Assembly: GCF_042432905.1 (NCBI RefSeq) | Contig: NZ_JBHLWI010000040.1 | Location: 66,500 to 130,499, forward strand | Origin: Fontibacter flavus | Lineage (GTDB): Bacteria; Bacteroidota; Bacteroidia; Cytophagales; Cyclobacteriaceae | Direction of reading: 5' to 3' | DNA: 64,000 nucleotides | Program-made: the position numbers and the translations under genes | Shown: positions 7,359-14,902 of the stretch, in pieces | Layout of the letters: each line of letters opens with the position of its first letter | Numbering within the stretch: the stretch's first letter is position 1 | The notes under the pieces: generated by a model | Seen by the model: the letters and a program-made list of their open reading frames with translations, nothing else | Database searches by the model: none | Told to the model about the DNA's origin: nothing

Positions 7359-8564
7359 TTGAAATCCATAGTACTTAATCAAATAGCTTCATTTTCATCT
7401 GTCAAAATCCCTTTGCCTTCATCCAAGAGCGAAAGCAATAGGGCTTTGGTCATAGATGCCCTTACGAAAGGAGAGAATCAGCTCCAAAATTTAGCGGAAG
7501 CTCGTGATACCCAGACCATGATCCGCTTGTTGAAGGAAAATCCTCCTATTTTTGATGTGCTGGATGCCGGGACTACCATGCGCTTTTTAACAGCCTATGC
7601 TGCTGTGACAGGTCAGCATAAAGTGATGACAGGGACGGCAAGGATGTGTGAGAGACCAATTGGGATTTTGGTCGATGCCCTTCGCGAAATAGGAGCGGAG
7701 ATCCATTATATGAATGTGGAAGGTTATCCTCCCTTGGCAGTTCATGGTCTCAAAGAACAACTGACTCATCGTGTAAAAATCAGAGGAGATGTGAGTAGTC
7801 AGTATATATCTGCCCTGTTGATGATTGCGCCAATTTTACCCGAAGGTCTGGAACTGGAACTGGAAGGGAAGGTAGGATCCCGGACCTATATTGAAATGAC
7901 CATCCAATTGATGAAGTCATTTGGAGTGGACTGCATTTGGGAAGGGAACATCATCAGGGTAGCCCATCAGGATTACCGTCCAACTGTCTTTTCAGTGGAA
8001 AGTGACTGGTCGGGCGCGAGTTATTGGTTCAGTTTAGTAGCATGTGCTGAAAAAGGCGAACTGTTTTTGGAAGGTTTAAAGGAAGAAAGCCTTCAAGGTG
8101 ATTCCAAGATAGTAGAGATTATGGACAGGCTAGGGGTGAAAACCGAGTTTAAAGCAGGTGGCGTTCATTTGAGCAAGCAGCAGGTCAAAGGATTGACTTC
8201 TTGGGATTTCAGTGATTGTCCCGACCTGGCCCAGACGGTGGCAGTCTGTTGTGCCATTATTGGGCAGAAATCGGTGTTCACCGGGCTAGAAAGCCTGAGG
8301 ATCAAGGAGACAGATAGGATATATGCGCTTCAGCAGGAGTTGGCAAAGTTCAATGCCATTCTGGAAGAAACTGCACCTGAAGAATTCACAGTCATTCCTT
8401 CAGTGGAAATGCCTCATGAGGTAAAAATACACACCTATGATGATCACAGGATGGCCATGGCATTTATGCCCCTCATGACCAAAACCAGGGTGGTCATTGA
8501 AGAGCCTGATGTGGTCAATAAATCTTATCCGAGTTTTTGGAAACATGTGGATTTGATCCGTTAA
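7359..8564 (+). CDS. aroA: 3-phosphoshikimate 1-carboxyvinyltransferase (EPSP synthase)
   Basis: A 401-residue enzyme that joins PEP to shikimate-3-phosphate. N-terminal PSSKSESNRALVID carries the Lys/Ser/Arg substrate site. LDAGTTMRFLTAYAA is the PEP-binding loop (usual form GNAGTAMR, so Asn is Asp here and Ala is Thr). VSSQYISALLMIAP, ESLRIKETDR, DDHRMAMAF and the closing KSYPSFW are typical. The start is a TTG at 7359, which gives KSIVLNQIASF and sits 27 bp after aroB. The changes in the PEP loop match a divergent Bacteroidota branch; I cannot say from sequence alone whether they affect inhibitor sensitivity. Confidence 0.94.
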   Translation: MKSIVLNQIASFSSVKIPLPSSKSESNRALVIDALTKGENQLQNLAEARDTQTMIRLLKENPPIFDVLDAGTTMRFLTAYAAVTGQHKVMTGTARMCERPIGILVDALREIGAEIHYMNVEGYPPLAVHGLKEQLTHRVKIRGDVSSQYISALLMIAPILPEGLELELEGKVGSRTYIEMTIQLMKSFGVDCIWEGNIIRVAHQDYRPTVFSVESDWSGASYWFSLVACAEKGELFLEGLKEESLQGDSKIVEIMDRLGVKTEFKAGGVHLSKQQVKGLTSWDFSDCPDLAQTVAVCCAIIGQKSVFTGLESLRIKETDRIYALQQELAKFNAILEETAPEEFTVIPSVEMPHEVKIHTYDDHRMAMAFMPLMTKTRVVIEEPDVVNKSYPSFWKHVDLIR

Positions 8565-8606
8565 ACATTACTCAAAAAAACAAAATCAGACAAAACAATT
8601 TGGTGA

Positions 8607-8975
8607 ATGAAAGGGATCCTGACCATATTTCTTCTGGTGTTGTCCAACACCTTCATGACTTTTGCCTGGTATGGGCATTTAAAGTTTAAGGAACTTCGTT
8701 GGTTTGAGAATTTAGGTTTGATTGCTATTGTCCTGATCAGTTGGGGAATAGCCTTTTTTGAATATATCTTTCAAGTACCGGCCAATAGGATTGGATTCAA
8801 AGAAAATGGCGGTCCATTTTCCTTGGTCGAATTAAAAGTGCTTCAGGAAGTAATCACCTTGGTAGTCTTTATGATTTTCACATTTTTGTTTTTTAAAAAT
8901 GAGAGTATAAGGGTAAATCATGTGATAGGCTTTGGTTTTCTGGTATTGGCCGTGTATTTCATTTTTAAAAAATAG
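8607..8975 (+). CDS. Small DUF486 / DMT-type membrane protein
   Basis: A 122-residue hydrophobic protein with four predicted membrane helices (about residues 3-22, 35-52, 75-96 and 100-120). It belongs to the DUF486 family, distantly related to drug/metabolite transporters, and no member has a settled function that I know of. The conserved TFAWYGHLKF and EYIFQVPANRIG segments are present. It lies inside the aromatic operon, 42 bp after aroA and only 3 bp before pheA, so it is surely co-transcribed. A role in exporting or sensing an aromatic compound is a guess from position only. Confidence 0.85.
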   Translation: MKGILTIFLLVLSNTFMTFAWYGHLKFKELRWFENLGLIAIVLISWGIAFFEYIFQVPANRIGFKENGGPFSLVELKVLQEVITLVVFMIFTFLFFKNESIRVNHVIGFGFLVLAVYFIFKK

Positions 8976-8978
8976 CTT

Positions 8979-9794
8979 ATGAAAGTCGGTATACAAGGGA
9001 TTCCAGGTTCATTTCATCATCAAGTTGCGCTCAATTGCTTTGGAGAAACTTGTGGTATTAGTGGCTACAGGACATTTGAAGAGGTGGCCAGATCAGTGAA
9101 TGAGGGTAAGGATGATGTCGGTGTAATGGCCATCGAAAATTCAATTGCTGGCGCCATATTGCCGAATTACGAGTTGATAGACCGGTATGGATTAACCATT
9201 ATTGGAGAGTATTATTTACCCATTTCCCATAATTTGATGGCCTTTCCTGGGCAGCAGATGAGCGATATCCAACAGGTCAAGTCACATCCCATGGCATTGC
9301 TTCAGTGTAAGAAGTTTTTTGAAGCCTACCCATTGATCAGTTTAATGGATGATGTGGATACAGCCTCTGTTGCAAAGAGAATTTCTGATGAAAAGGTTAA
9401 AGGGATAGGTGCTATAGCCAGTACCAAAGCTGCAGAAATATATGGTCTTGAAATCCTGGCGTATGATATACAAACAGTCAAGGATAATTTTACCCGCTTT
9501 ATCCTTCTGAAAAAGCAACCAGAAAAAACTTCTGAAATGCCAGATAAAGCGTCTATTAAGGTGACCATCAGGAATGAAAAAGGGAGTTTGGCAAAATTAC
9601 TGTCGCTGTTGAGCGATTGTGACATGGATCTCAGCAAAATCCAGTCTGTTCCAGTGATGGATAAACCCTGGAACTACGCTTTTTTTCTCGATATGCAGTT
9701 TGCCGATTATGATAAATATCAAGAAGCATTGAAAAAGGTCGTAGCAAGTGGTGGCGAAGTCAAGGTGTTCGGAGAATACCTTAATAAAAAGTAA
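8979..9794 (+). CDS. pheA: Prephenate dehydratase
   Basis: A 271-residue monofunctional prephenate dehydratase, converting prephenate to phenylpyruvate. The catalytic domain occupies residues 1-180 (GIQGIPGSFHHQVA, VGVMAIENSIAG, SHPMALLQCKKF, IGAIASTKAAEIYGL, and the catalytic Thr-Arg-Phe in KDNFTRFILL). Residues about 195-270 are an ACT regulatory domain. In most homologues this domain binds Phe through an ESRP motif. Here the equivalent reads QSVP (LSKIQSVPVMDKPW), so feedback by Phe may be changed. There is no chorismate mutase domain, which fits with the mutase being fused to the two DAHP synthases upstream. Confidence 0.94.
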   Translation: MKVGIQGIPGSFHHQVALNCFGETCGISGYRTFEEVARSVNEGKDDVGVMAIENSIAGAILPNYELIDRYGLTIIGEYYLPISHNLMAFPGQQMSDIQQVKSHPMALLQCKKFFEAYPLISLMDDVDTASVAKRISDEKVKGIGAIASTKAAEIYGLEILAYDIQTVKDNFTRFILLKKQPEKTSEMPDKASIKVTIRNEKGSLAKLLSLLSDCDMDLSKIQSVPVMDKPWNYAFFLDMQFADYDKYQEALKKVVASGGEVKVFGEYLNKK

Positions 9795-9820
9795 GGTGTA
9801 AAAATCTATTAATTAAGGGA

Positions 9821-10978
9821 ATGAAAGGTTTTTCCAATAGGATAGCAAGCATAGAGGAATATTATTTCTCCACTAAACTGAAAGAGGTGAAAGCGCTTCA
9901 ATCAGCCGGAAAACCTGTGATCAATATGGGGATTGGAAGCCCGGATTTGCCACCTCACCCTTCAGTCATAGAGGCTTTGAATCAAACGGCATCATTCCAG
10001 GATTCACATGGTTATCAAAATTATCAGGGCATACCTGCTTTGCGAACTGCATTTGCGGATTTTTACCAAAAACAGTACGGGGTGAACATCAATGGTCTTG
10101 AAGAAATATTGCCTTTGATGGGTTCAAAAGAAGGGATATTGCATATATCAATGGCTTTTTTAAATGAAGGAGATCAGGTCTTGGTCCCTGATCCAGGTTA
10201 TCCTACCTATACTTCGGTCAGTAATATGTTAGGGGTAAATCCGGTTTACTATAACCTGAAAGAAGAAAACCAATGGTTGCCTGATTTTGGGGAGCTGGAG
10301 CGTCTAGACTTAAGCAAAGTAAAACTAATGTGGGTAAATTACCCCCATATGCCAACCGGGACAAGGGCGGTTTCGGAGGTGATGGAAAAGTTGGTGAAAT
10401 TTGCTAAAGACCATGATATTGTTTTGGTGAATGACAACCCATACAGTTTGATCCTGGAAGAAAAGCCATTCAGCATCTTTCAGATTCCTGAGGCCAAGGA
10501 AGTTGTGTTGGAATTAAATTCCTTAAGTAAGATCAGCAATATGGCAGGTTGGCGGGTAGGTGCAGTCCTAGGGAATAGGGACTTTATCCAGGCAATCACC
10601 AAGGTCAAAAGTAATGTAGATTCAGGGATGTTTCTGGGTATCCAAAAAGGAGCTATTGCCGCTCTTGGGCTGGATAAGGATTGGTACAGGGATCTAAACC
10701 AGATTTATTTGAGAAGAAGATTACTGATCTGGGAGCTTGCAGATCAATTGGGGTTAAAATATACACGAAATACGGCAGGCATGTTTGTTTGGGCAAAACT
10801 TCCGGAAGGACAGGATTGTCATCGCTTCGTTGATGACCTTTTATATCACAAGCATCTTTTTGTCACACCTGGCGATATATTCGGACAAAATGGGGAGGGT
10901 TGGATAAGGTTTTCTCTTTGTGTCCCGGAAGCAAAAATCAAAGAAGCTATCATAAGATTGACAGATTATTCCACTTGA
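9821..10978 (+). CDS. PLP-dependent aminotransferase, class I/II, probably aromatic
   Basis: A 385-residue fold-type I aminotransferase. Motifs: INMGIGSPDLPPHPS near the N-terminus, GYQNYQG, PDPGYPTY, NYPHMPTG, VNDNPYSLI (PLP Asp and Tyr), and the PLP lysine in LNSLSKISNMAGWRVG, then RFSLCVPE with the substrate-carboxylate Arg. Lying between pheA and tyrA, its likely job is transamination of phenylpyruvate and 4-hydroxyphenylpyruvate, or of prephenate. By sequence alone it could also be an aspartate or LL-diaminopimelate type enzyme. The gap to tyrA is 19 bp. Confidence 0.9.
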   Translation: MKGFSNRIASIEEYYFSTKLKEVKALQSAGKPVINMGIGSPDLPPHPSVIEALNQTASFQDSHGYQNYQGIPALRTAFADFYQKQYGVNINGLEEILPLMGSKEGILHISMAFLNEGDQVLVPDPGYPTYTSVSNMLGVNPVYYNLKEENQWLPDFGELERLDLSKVKLMWVNYPHMPTGTRAVSEVMEKLVKFAKDHDIVLVNDNPYSLILEEKPFSIFQIPEAKEVVLELNSLSKISNMAGWRVGAVLGNRDFIQAITKVKSNVDSGMFLGIQKGAIAALGLDKDWYRDLNQIYLRRRLLIWELADQLGLKYTRNTAGMFVWAKLPEGQDCHRFVDDLLYHKHLFVTPGDIFGQNGEGWIRFSLCVPEAKIKEAIIRLTDYST

Positions 10979-10997
10979 AATTTCAAACACGATTAAA

Positions 10998-11843
10998 ATG
11001 AAAAAAATACACATTATTGGACTCGGTTTGCTCGGCGGCTCATTTTCATTGGCCTTAAAGAAAGTCAAACCCGAGATCCATTTTACAGGATATGATAAGG
11101 ATGCCAAGAACCTTCAAGATGCTTTTACTTTGGGTATAATAGATGAGGCGAAGGATAAAGCAGATCCGGATACGGATATCGTGATTTTGGCAACTCCAGC
11201 GGATTCCTTGGAAGGGATTTTAAAAGAAAGTCTGGATCAGGCAGGACAAGATACATTGATCATGGATTTTGGCTCTACCAAAGCGAAATTATGCCAATCT
11301 GTGGCCAACCATCCCAAAAGAAGCCAGTATTTAGCTGGTCACCCGATCGCAGGGACAGAATACTCCGGCCCTAAGGCTGCACAGGAGGATTTATTGGATA
11401 AGAAAGTTTTTATCATTTGTGAGATGGAGAAAACCGACTTGCATCTTAAAGGAAAGGCCTATGAAGTGCTGGAGGCTTTGAATATGAAGTTGAGGTTTAT
11501 GGATCCGGAAGAGCATGATAATCAGCTTGCATTTGTGTCACACCTTTCCCATATATCCTCCTTTATGTTGGGTAAAACTGTTTTGGACAAAATGGAAGAT
11601 GATAAAAATGTATTTGATATGGCGGGAAGTGGTTTTGCGTCCACTGTTCGTTTAGCCAAGTCATCACCAGCGATGTGGGCGCCAATTTTATCGGAAAACA
11701 AAAAAAATATTCTCGAAGCATTGAGTATGTATATCTCAAATTTGTCGAAATTTAGAGATAAGATCATTGCAGATGATGTTGAGGGACTGTATTTGGAAAT
11801 GGAGAAAATCAATGCCATCAGGGATATTTTGGATTTGAAATAG
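10998..11843 (+). CDS. tyrA: Prephenate dehydrogenase
   Basis: A 281-residue monofunctional enzyme converting prephenate to 4-hydroxyphenylpyruvate. An N-terminal Rossmann fold (IIGLGLLGGSFSLAL) binds NAD(P). MDFGSTKAKL, the catalytic HPIAGTEYSGPKAA, VSHLSHISSFML and GSGFASTVRLA are family motifs. It has neither the chorismate mutase domain nor the C-terminal ACT domain found in some relatives, so this branch may rely on control of the DAHP synthase/mutase enzymes. It is the last gene of the aromatic operon and is followed by a terminator-like hairpin. Confidence 0.94.
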   Translation: MKKIHIIGLGLLGGSFSLALKKVKPEIHFTGYDKDAKNLQDAFTLGIIDEAKDKADPDTDIVILATPADSLEGILKESLDQAGQDTLIMDFGSTKAKLCQSVANHPKRSQYLAGHPIAGTEYSGPKAAQEDLLDKKVFIICEMEKTDLHLKGKAYEVLEALNMKLRFMDPEEHDNQLAFVSHLSHISSFMLGKTVLDKMEDDKNVFDMAGSGFASTVRLAKSSPAMWAPILSENKKNILEALSMYISNLSKFRDKIIADDVEGLYLEMEKINAIRDILDLK

Positions 11844-11854
11844 TTAAAAATTCC

Positions 11855-11882
11855 AAAAAACCAGATTGCGGTCTGCTTTTTG
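11855..11882 (+). terminator. Terminator after tyrA
   Basis: AAAAACCAGA pairs with TCTGCTTTTT across the loop TTGCGG with one C-C mismatch, and ends in a T-run, 12 bp after the tyrA stop. The 170 bp that follow to the next ATG hold nothing I recognise. Confidence 0.6.
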
Positions 11883-12053
11883 AGCTATCATTTTGTAGGA
11901 AGTATGGGCATATCAAGTTAAGGTTTCATAATTATTAAAAGGCCTGTACTTGACCAAATACGGATGAATAAAGGATGTAGAAAACCTCATCTTGCTGATG
12001 AAGCATTCCTTCGAAATTATTGAGGAATTACGAAAACTTAAATATCCATTGTT

Positions 12054-12761
12054 ATGAAAAAAGCGTTCCTGTTGCTCCCCGTTTTATTTTTATCTTTAGG
12101 TCTTATGGCACAAGATATTCCATTGATAGAAGTTGAAGGTTCAAGTGAAATCAGCATCATGCCCGATGAGGCATTGATTCAGATTTCCCTTTCAGAGAAA
12201 GCCATGAAGGTAGCTGATGCTACACAGGCTTTGAATAAAAAAACCAAATCCATAGAGGATGCGCTGAAAAAATCAGGTGTTAAAGATTTTAAGTTTTATG
12301 TGGACAATTACTACGTCTATGTAAACAGGATTTATACCAAAGGCACTTCTAAGGACAGTGGTTATGTGGCCTCCCAAAACATCAAAGTTCTGGTCAATGA
12401 TATTGAAAAGGACTTGGCCAAGATTACCGAAACCTTGCATCAGACCGCCAATATGGGATTCAATGTGCAGCTGAATATTTCTGATAAACTTAGGAAAGAT
12501 TCTCAGGATAAATTATTGGAAATGGCCATCGCCGATGCCAAGAATAAAGCAGAACTCATTGCCAAAAGTCTTGGAATTGAAAAAATCCAGGTGCAGAAAG
12601 TGAATTATACCACTCAGGGCAATATGTTCTATCCTGTGATGAGGGAATCCAAAATGTTAATGGCATCTGATTCAGCAGCAATGATGGAAGAGCCAGTCTT
12701 CAGACCTGAGGAAAGGAAGCTGACGGACAAAGTTTTTGTCTCCTTTACCTTTCAGCGATAA
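12054..12761 (+). CDS. SIMPL-domain (DUF541) exported protein
   Basis: A 235-residue protein with a signal peptide (residues 1-19, cut after LGLMA). The mature part is a SIMPL domain: IEVEGSSEISIMPDEALI is its typical opening, and SQDKLLEMAIADAKNKAELIAKSLG its typical middle helix. Family members (E. coli YggE, Brucella BP26) are periplasmic or outer-membrane-associated, form ring-like oligomers, and have been tied to oxidative stress; no reaction is known. It stands as a single gene with its own terminator at 12795-12820. Confidence 0.88.
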   Translation: MKKAFLLLPVLFLSLGLMAQDIPLIEVEGSSEISIMPDEALIQISLSEKAMKVADATQALNKKTKSIEDALKKSGVKDFKFYVDNYYVYVNRIYTKGTSKDSGYVASQNIKVLVNDIEKDLAKITETLHQTANMGFNVQLNISDKLRKDSQDKLLEMAIADAKNKAELIAKSLGIEKIQVQKVNYTTQGNMFYPVMRESKMLMASDSAAMMEEPVFRPEERKLTDKVFVSFTFQR

Positions 12762-12794
12762 CATTCAGAATACTTATTTTCCTACTTCAGGTAC

Positions 12795-12820
12795 AAAGGC
12801 CTCTTTAAAGAGGCTTTTTT
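12795..12820 (+). terminator. Terminator after the SIMPL gene
   Basis: GCCTCTTT/AAAGAGGC is a perfect 8-bp stem (12799-12814), followed by six T residues. Confidence 0.85.
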
Positions 12821-12913
12821 ATTGTTTGAAAAGTGATGTATCTATTTGAATTGTACAAATTTTAAGACAAATTTTCCTTTGAATAAGTGAAAAATACCCT
12901 GTGCAGGGGATGT

Positions 12914-12941
12914 TTTGGTGTTTTGGGTTTTGGTATATTTG
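12914..12941 (+). promoter_or_regulatory. Candidate promoter in the gap before the M20 peptidase
   Basis: TTTG (12914-12917), then 16 bp, then TATATTTG (12934-12941). The -7 box is a full TAnnTTTG match; the spacing is shorter than the usual 19. It lies 170 bp upstream of a strong terminator, with no ORF between on this strand. Confidence 0.45.
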
Positions 12942-12947
12942 TATCGG

Positions 12948-13093
12948 GTGATTAAGCGACTTTTCAGACAATTTTTTCTAAAGACATTTGTAACTGAGCA
13001 GGGCACACAAAACTTAATTTTTTTAACCTGCTTAACTTTCACACTGTTTTGAGAACAAGAAAAAACCATTTGTCAAAATGGTTTTTTTTTATT
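12948..13093 (+). ncRNA. Candidate small RNA, or untranslated leader with terminator
   Basis: The 372-bp gap 12762-13133 holds the SIMPL terminator, then a TATATTTG promoter box, then about 140 bases without an ORF on this strand. It ends in a perfect terminator at 13060-13090. Promoter plus terminator without coding capacity suggests a free-standing transcript of roughly 140 nt. Alternatively it could be a conditional leader of the M20 peptidase gene, whose ATG is 46 bp beyond the terminator. I do not recognise it as 6S, SRP, RNase P or tmRNA. Ends are estimates. Confidence 0.35.
13060..13090 (+). terminator. Strong intrinsic terminator
   Basis: AAAAAACCATTT and AAATGGTTTTTT form a perfect 12-bp stem with the loop GTCA, followed by more T residues. 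It ends the candidate small RNA and lies about 45 bp before the next gene. Confidence 0.85.
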
Positions 13094-13133
13094 TGCGCTA
13101 AGCCTTAAATTAGGAAGATTACTAATCCAGAAT

Positions 13134-14654
13134 ATGAAAAAAATCTTAACACTAGTCTTTGTATACGTCAGTGCTATTTCTGTAACATTGGCCCAACAAA
13201 AAAAACAGCTTGATCTTGATGCGGTTACGGAAGCTCATTTTCTTAAGGGTATTCAAAATTTGCAGGATTTAGTTTCCATTCCTAATGATTCCAATGATCC
13301 TTCACAACTGGTACCCAATATTACCTGGTGTGAAGAGAATCTGGATGGCAGGGGGTGGAATACCAAAAGGTTGGAGACGGGTGGCTTTCCCTTACTTTTT
13401 GCTGAGAAGATGGTGCCAAAAGCCAAAAAGACAGTACTCTTTTATTTCCATATTGATGGGCAGCCTGTTGATAGAAAGCGATGGGAACAGGCAGATCCTT
13501 ATCAGCCTACATTGAAAAAGTTGAATGATAGCGGTAAATGGGAAGCGATGCCGATGGAAGTTCTGGAAAACTCTTATGATCCTGAATGGAGGATTTTTGC
13601 CAGATCATCTTCAGATGATAAAGGTCCATTTGCCATGTTTTTGACTGCATGGGATGCGATGGTTGAACATGGCAAGATGCCCAATTATAATGTGAAGATT
13701 ATTCTTGACTTTGAAGAGGAAATAGGGTCGCCTTATTTGCCTGAATCAGTAGTAAAGTATAAAGATATTCTGGCTGCTGATATGATGTTGATCATGGATG
13801 GTCCCAGACATTTGAGCAATGAACCTACTCTAAGTTTTGGAGCAAGAGGTATTTCACAGATTACGTTGACCGTATTTGGACCTAGGGCGGCACAGCACAG
13901 TGGACATTATGGCAATTATGCTCCAAATCCGGCCTTCAGGCTTTCCCAACTTCTGGCTTCTATGAAAGATGATGAGGGGAGAGTAATCATTCCGGGTTTT
14001 TATGATGGTATTCAATTAACGGATGCTGAAAAGGCGATCTTGGATCGGGTTCCCGATAATGAAGCAGATATCAAAAGGAAGCTGGGTATTGGAGCTACAG
14101 ATAAAGTTGGCGGTACCTACCAGGAATCCATTCAATACCCTTCCTTGAATATCAGAGGAATGGCTTCTGGATGGGTTGGCGATGAGGTAAGAACGATTGT
14201 ACCGGCAGATGCCACAGCTGAAATTGATATCCGCCTGGTTCCGGAAAGTGATCCGGAAAGGTTGTTTGCTTTGGTGAGAAAGCATATTGAGGACCACGGA
14301 TACCATGTTTTAGACCGTGATCCGACGGATGCGGAAAGGGTGAAATATCCAAAGTTGATCAAATGGGAGGGAAGTGTTTCCTATCAGGCTTTTAGGACAC
14401 CTTTTGATTCAGAGCCGGGGCTTTGGTTGGAGAAGGCATACATGAGGGCTTTTGGCAAGGAGCCTATCAAAATCAGGATCAGTGGAGGGTCCTTACCAAT
14501 TGCACCATTTGTGGATGCGCTTCAAGTGCCGGCGGTGACTGTCGTGACCGTAAACTCAGATAATAATCAACATGGGCCCAATGAGAACATCAGACTGGGC
14601 AATTATAAAGAAGGGATCAAAACAGCCTTGGCTATCCTGACACAGGAATTGTAA
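13134..14654 (+). CDS. Exported M20 family metallopeptidase
   Basis: A 506-residue zinc peptidase or deacylase of the M20/M28 dipeptidase type, with a signal peptide (residues 1-20, ending VTLAQ). Metal ligands and catalytic residues fall in FYFHIDGQP, SSSDDKGP, ILDFEEEIGSP (catalytic Glu followed by a metal Glu), LIMDGPR and the C-terminal NNQHGPNEN. The dimerisation (lid) domain lies between about residues 225 and 395. Family members cut dipeptides or N-acyl amino acids; substrate cannot be told from sequence. It stands alone, with a long perfect terminator downstream. Confidence 0.9.
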   Translation: MKKILTLVFVYVSAISVTLAQQKKQLDLDAVTEAHFLKGIQNLQDLVSIPNDSNDPSQLVPNITWCEENLDGRGWNTKRLETGGFPLLFAEKMVPKAKKTVLFYFHIDGQPVDRKRWEQADPYQPTLKKLNDSGKWEAMPMEVLENSYDPEWRIFARSSSDDKGPFAMFLTAWDAMVEHGKMPNYNVKIILDFEEEIGSPYLPESVVKYKDILAADMMLIMDGPRHLSNEPTLSFGARGISQITLTVFGPRAAQHSGHYGNYAPNPAFRLSQLLASMKDDEGRVIIPGFYDGIQLTDAEKAILDRVPDNEADIKRKLGIGATDKVGGTYQESIQYPSLNIRGMASGWVGDEVRTIVPADATAEIDIRLVPESDPERLFALVRKHIEDHGYHVLDRDPTDAERVKYPKLIKWEGSVSYQAFRTPFDSEPGLWLEKAYMRAFGKEPIKIRISGGSLPIAPFVDALQVPAVTVVTVNSDNNQHGPNENIRLGNYKEGIKTALAILTQEL

Positions 14655-14666
14655 ACTGTATTTGTT

Positions 14667-14712
14667 GCCGAAAAGAAAAAAACCTGATCAATCAGGTTTT
14701 TTTCTTTTCGGC
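14667..14712. terminator. Long perfect terminator hairpin
   Basis: 22 bases at 14667-14688 are the exact reverse complement of 14691-14712. The stem has an A-rich 5' arm and T-rich 3' arm (a seven-T run, then CTTTTCGGC). It ends the M20 peptidase transcript 12 bp after the stop. The 190 bp up to the next start show a TTTG (14835) and a TATCTTCA (14861) that might be a weak promoter. Confidence 0.85.
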
Positions 14713-14902
14713 GGCAGTAAATTGATAACTATAAAGAAATTAGATGTTTATGATCTAAGGCAGATTTTTTGAAAAAATACAGGTTGTCAGGTGAGAGTAG
14801 ATTTTTTCGATTTTTTTACCATTCATGGAGATTTTTTGGATTTAATAATTTGGTATTTCTTATCTTCATGTGGTAGTATATACTGCATTTTAATTATACC
14901 CT

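Noticed and set aside
12842..13069. Minus-strand 75-codon ORF over the candidate small RNA
   Set aside because: Lys/Asn/Phe-rich composition typical of AT-rich noncoding sequence; no start context or family.
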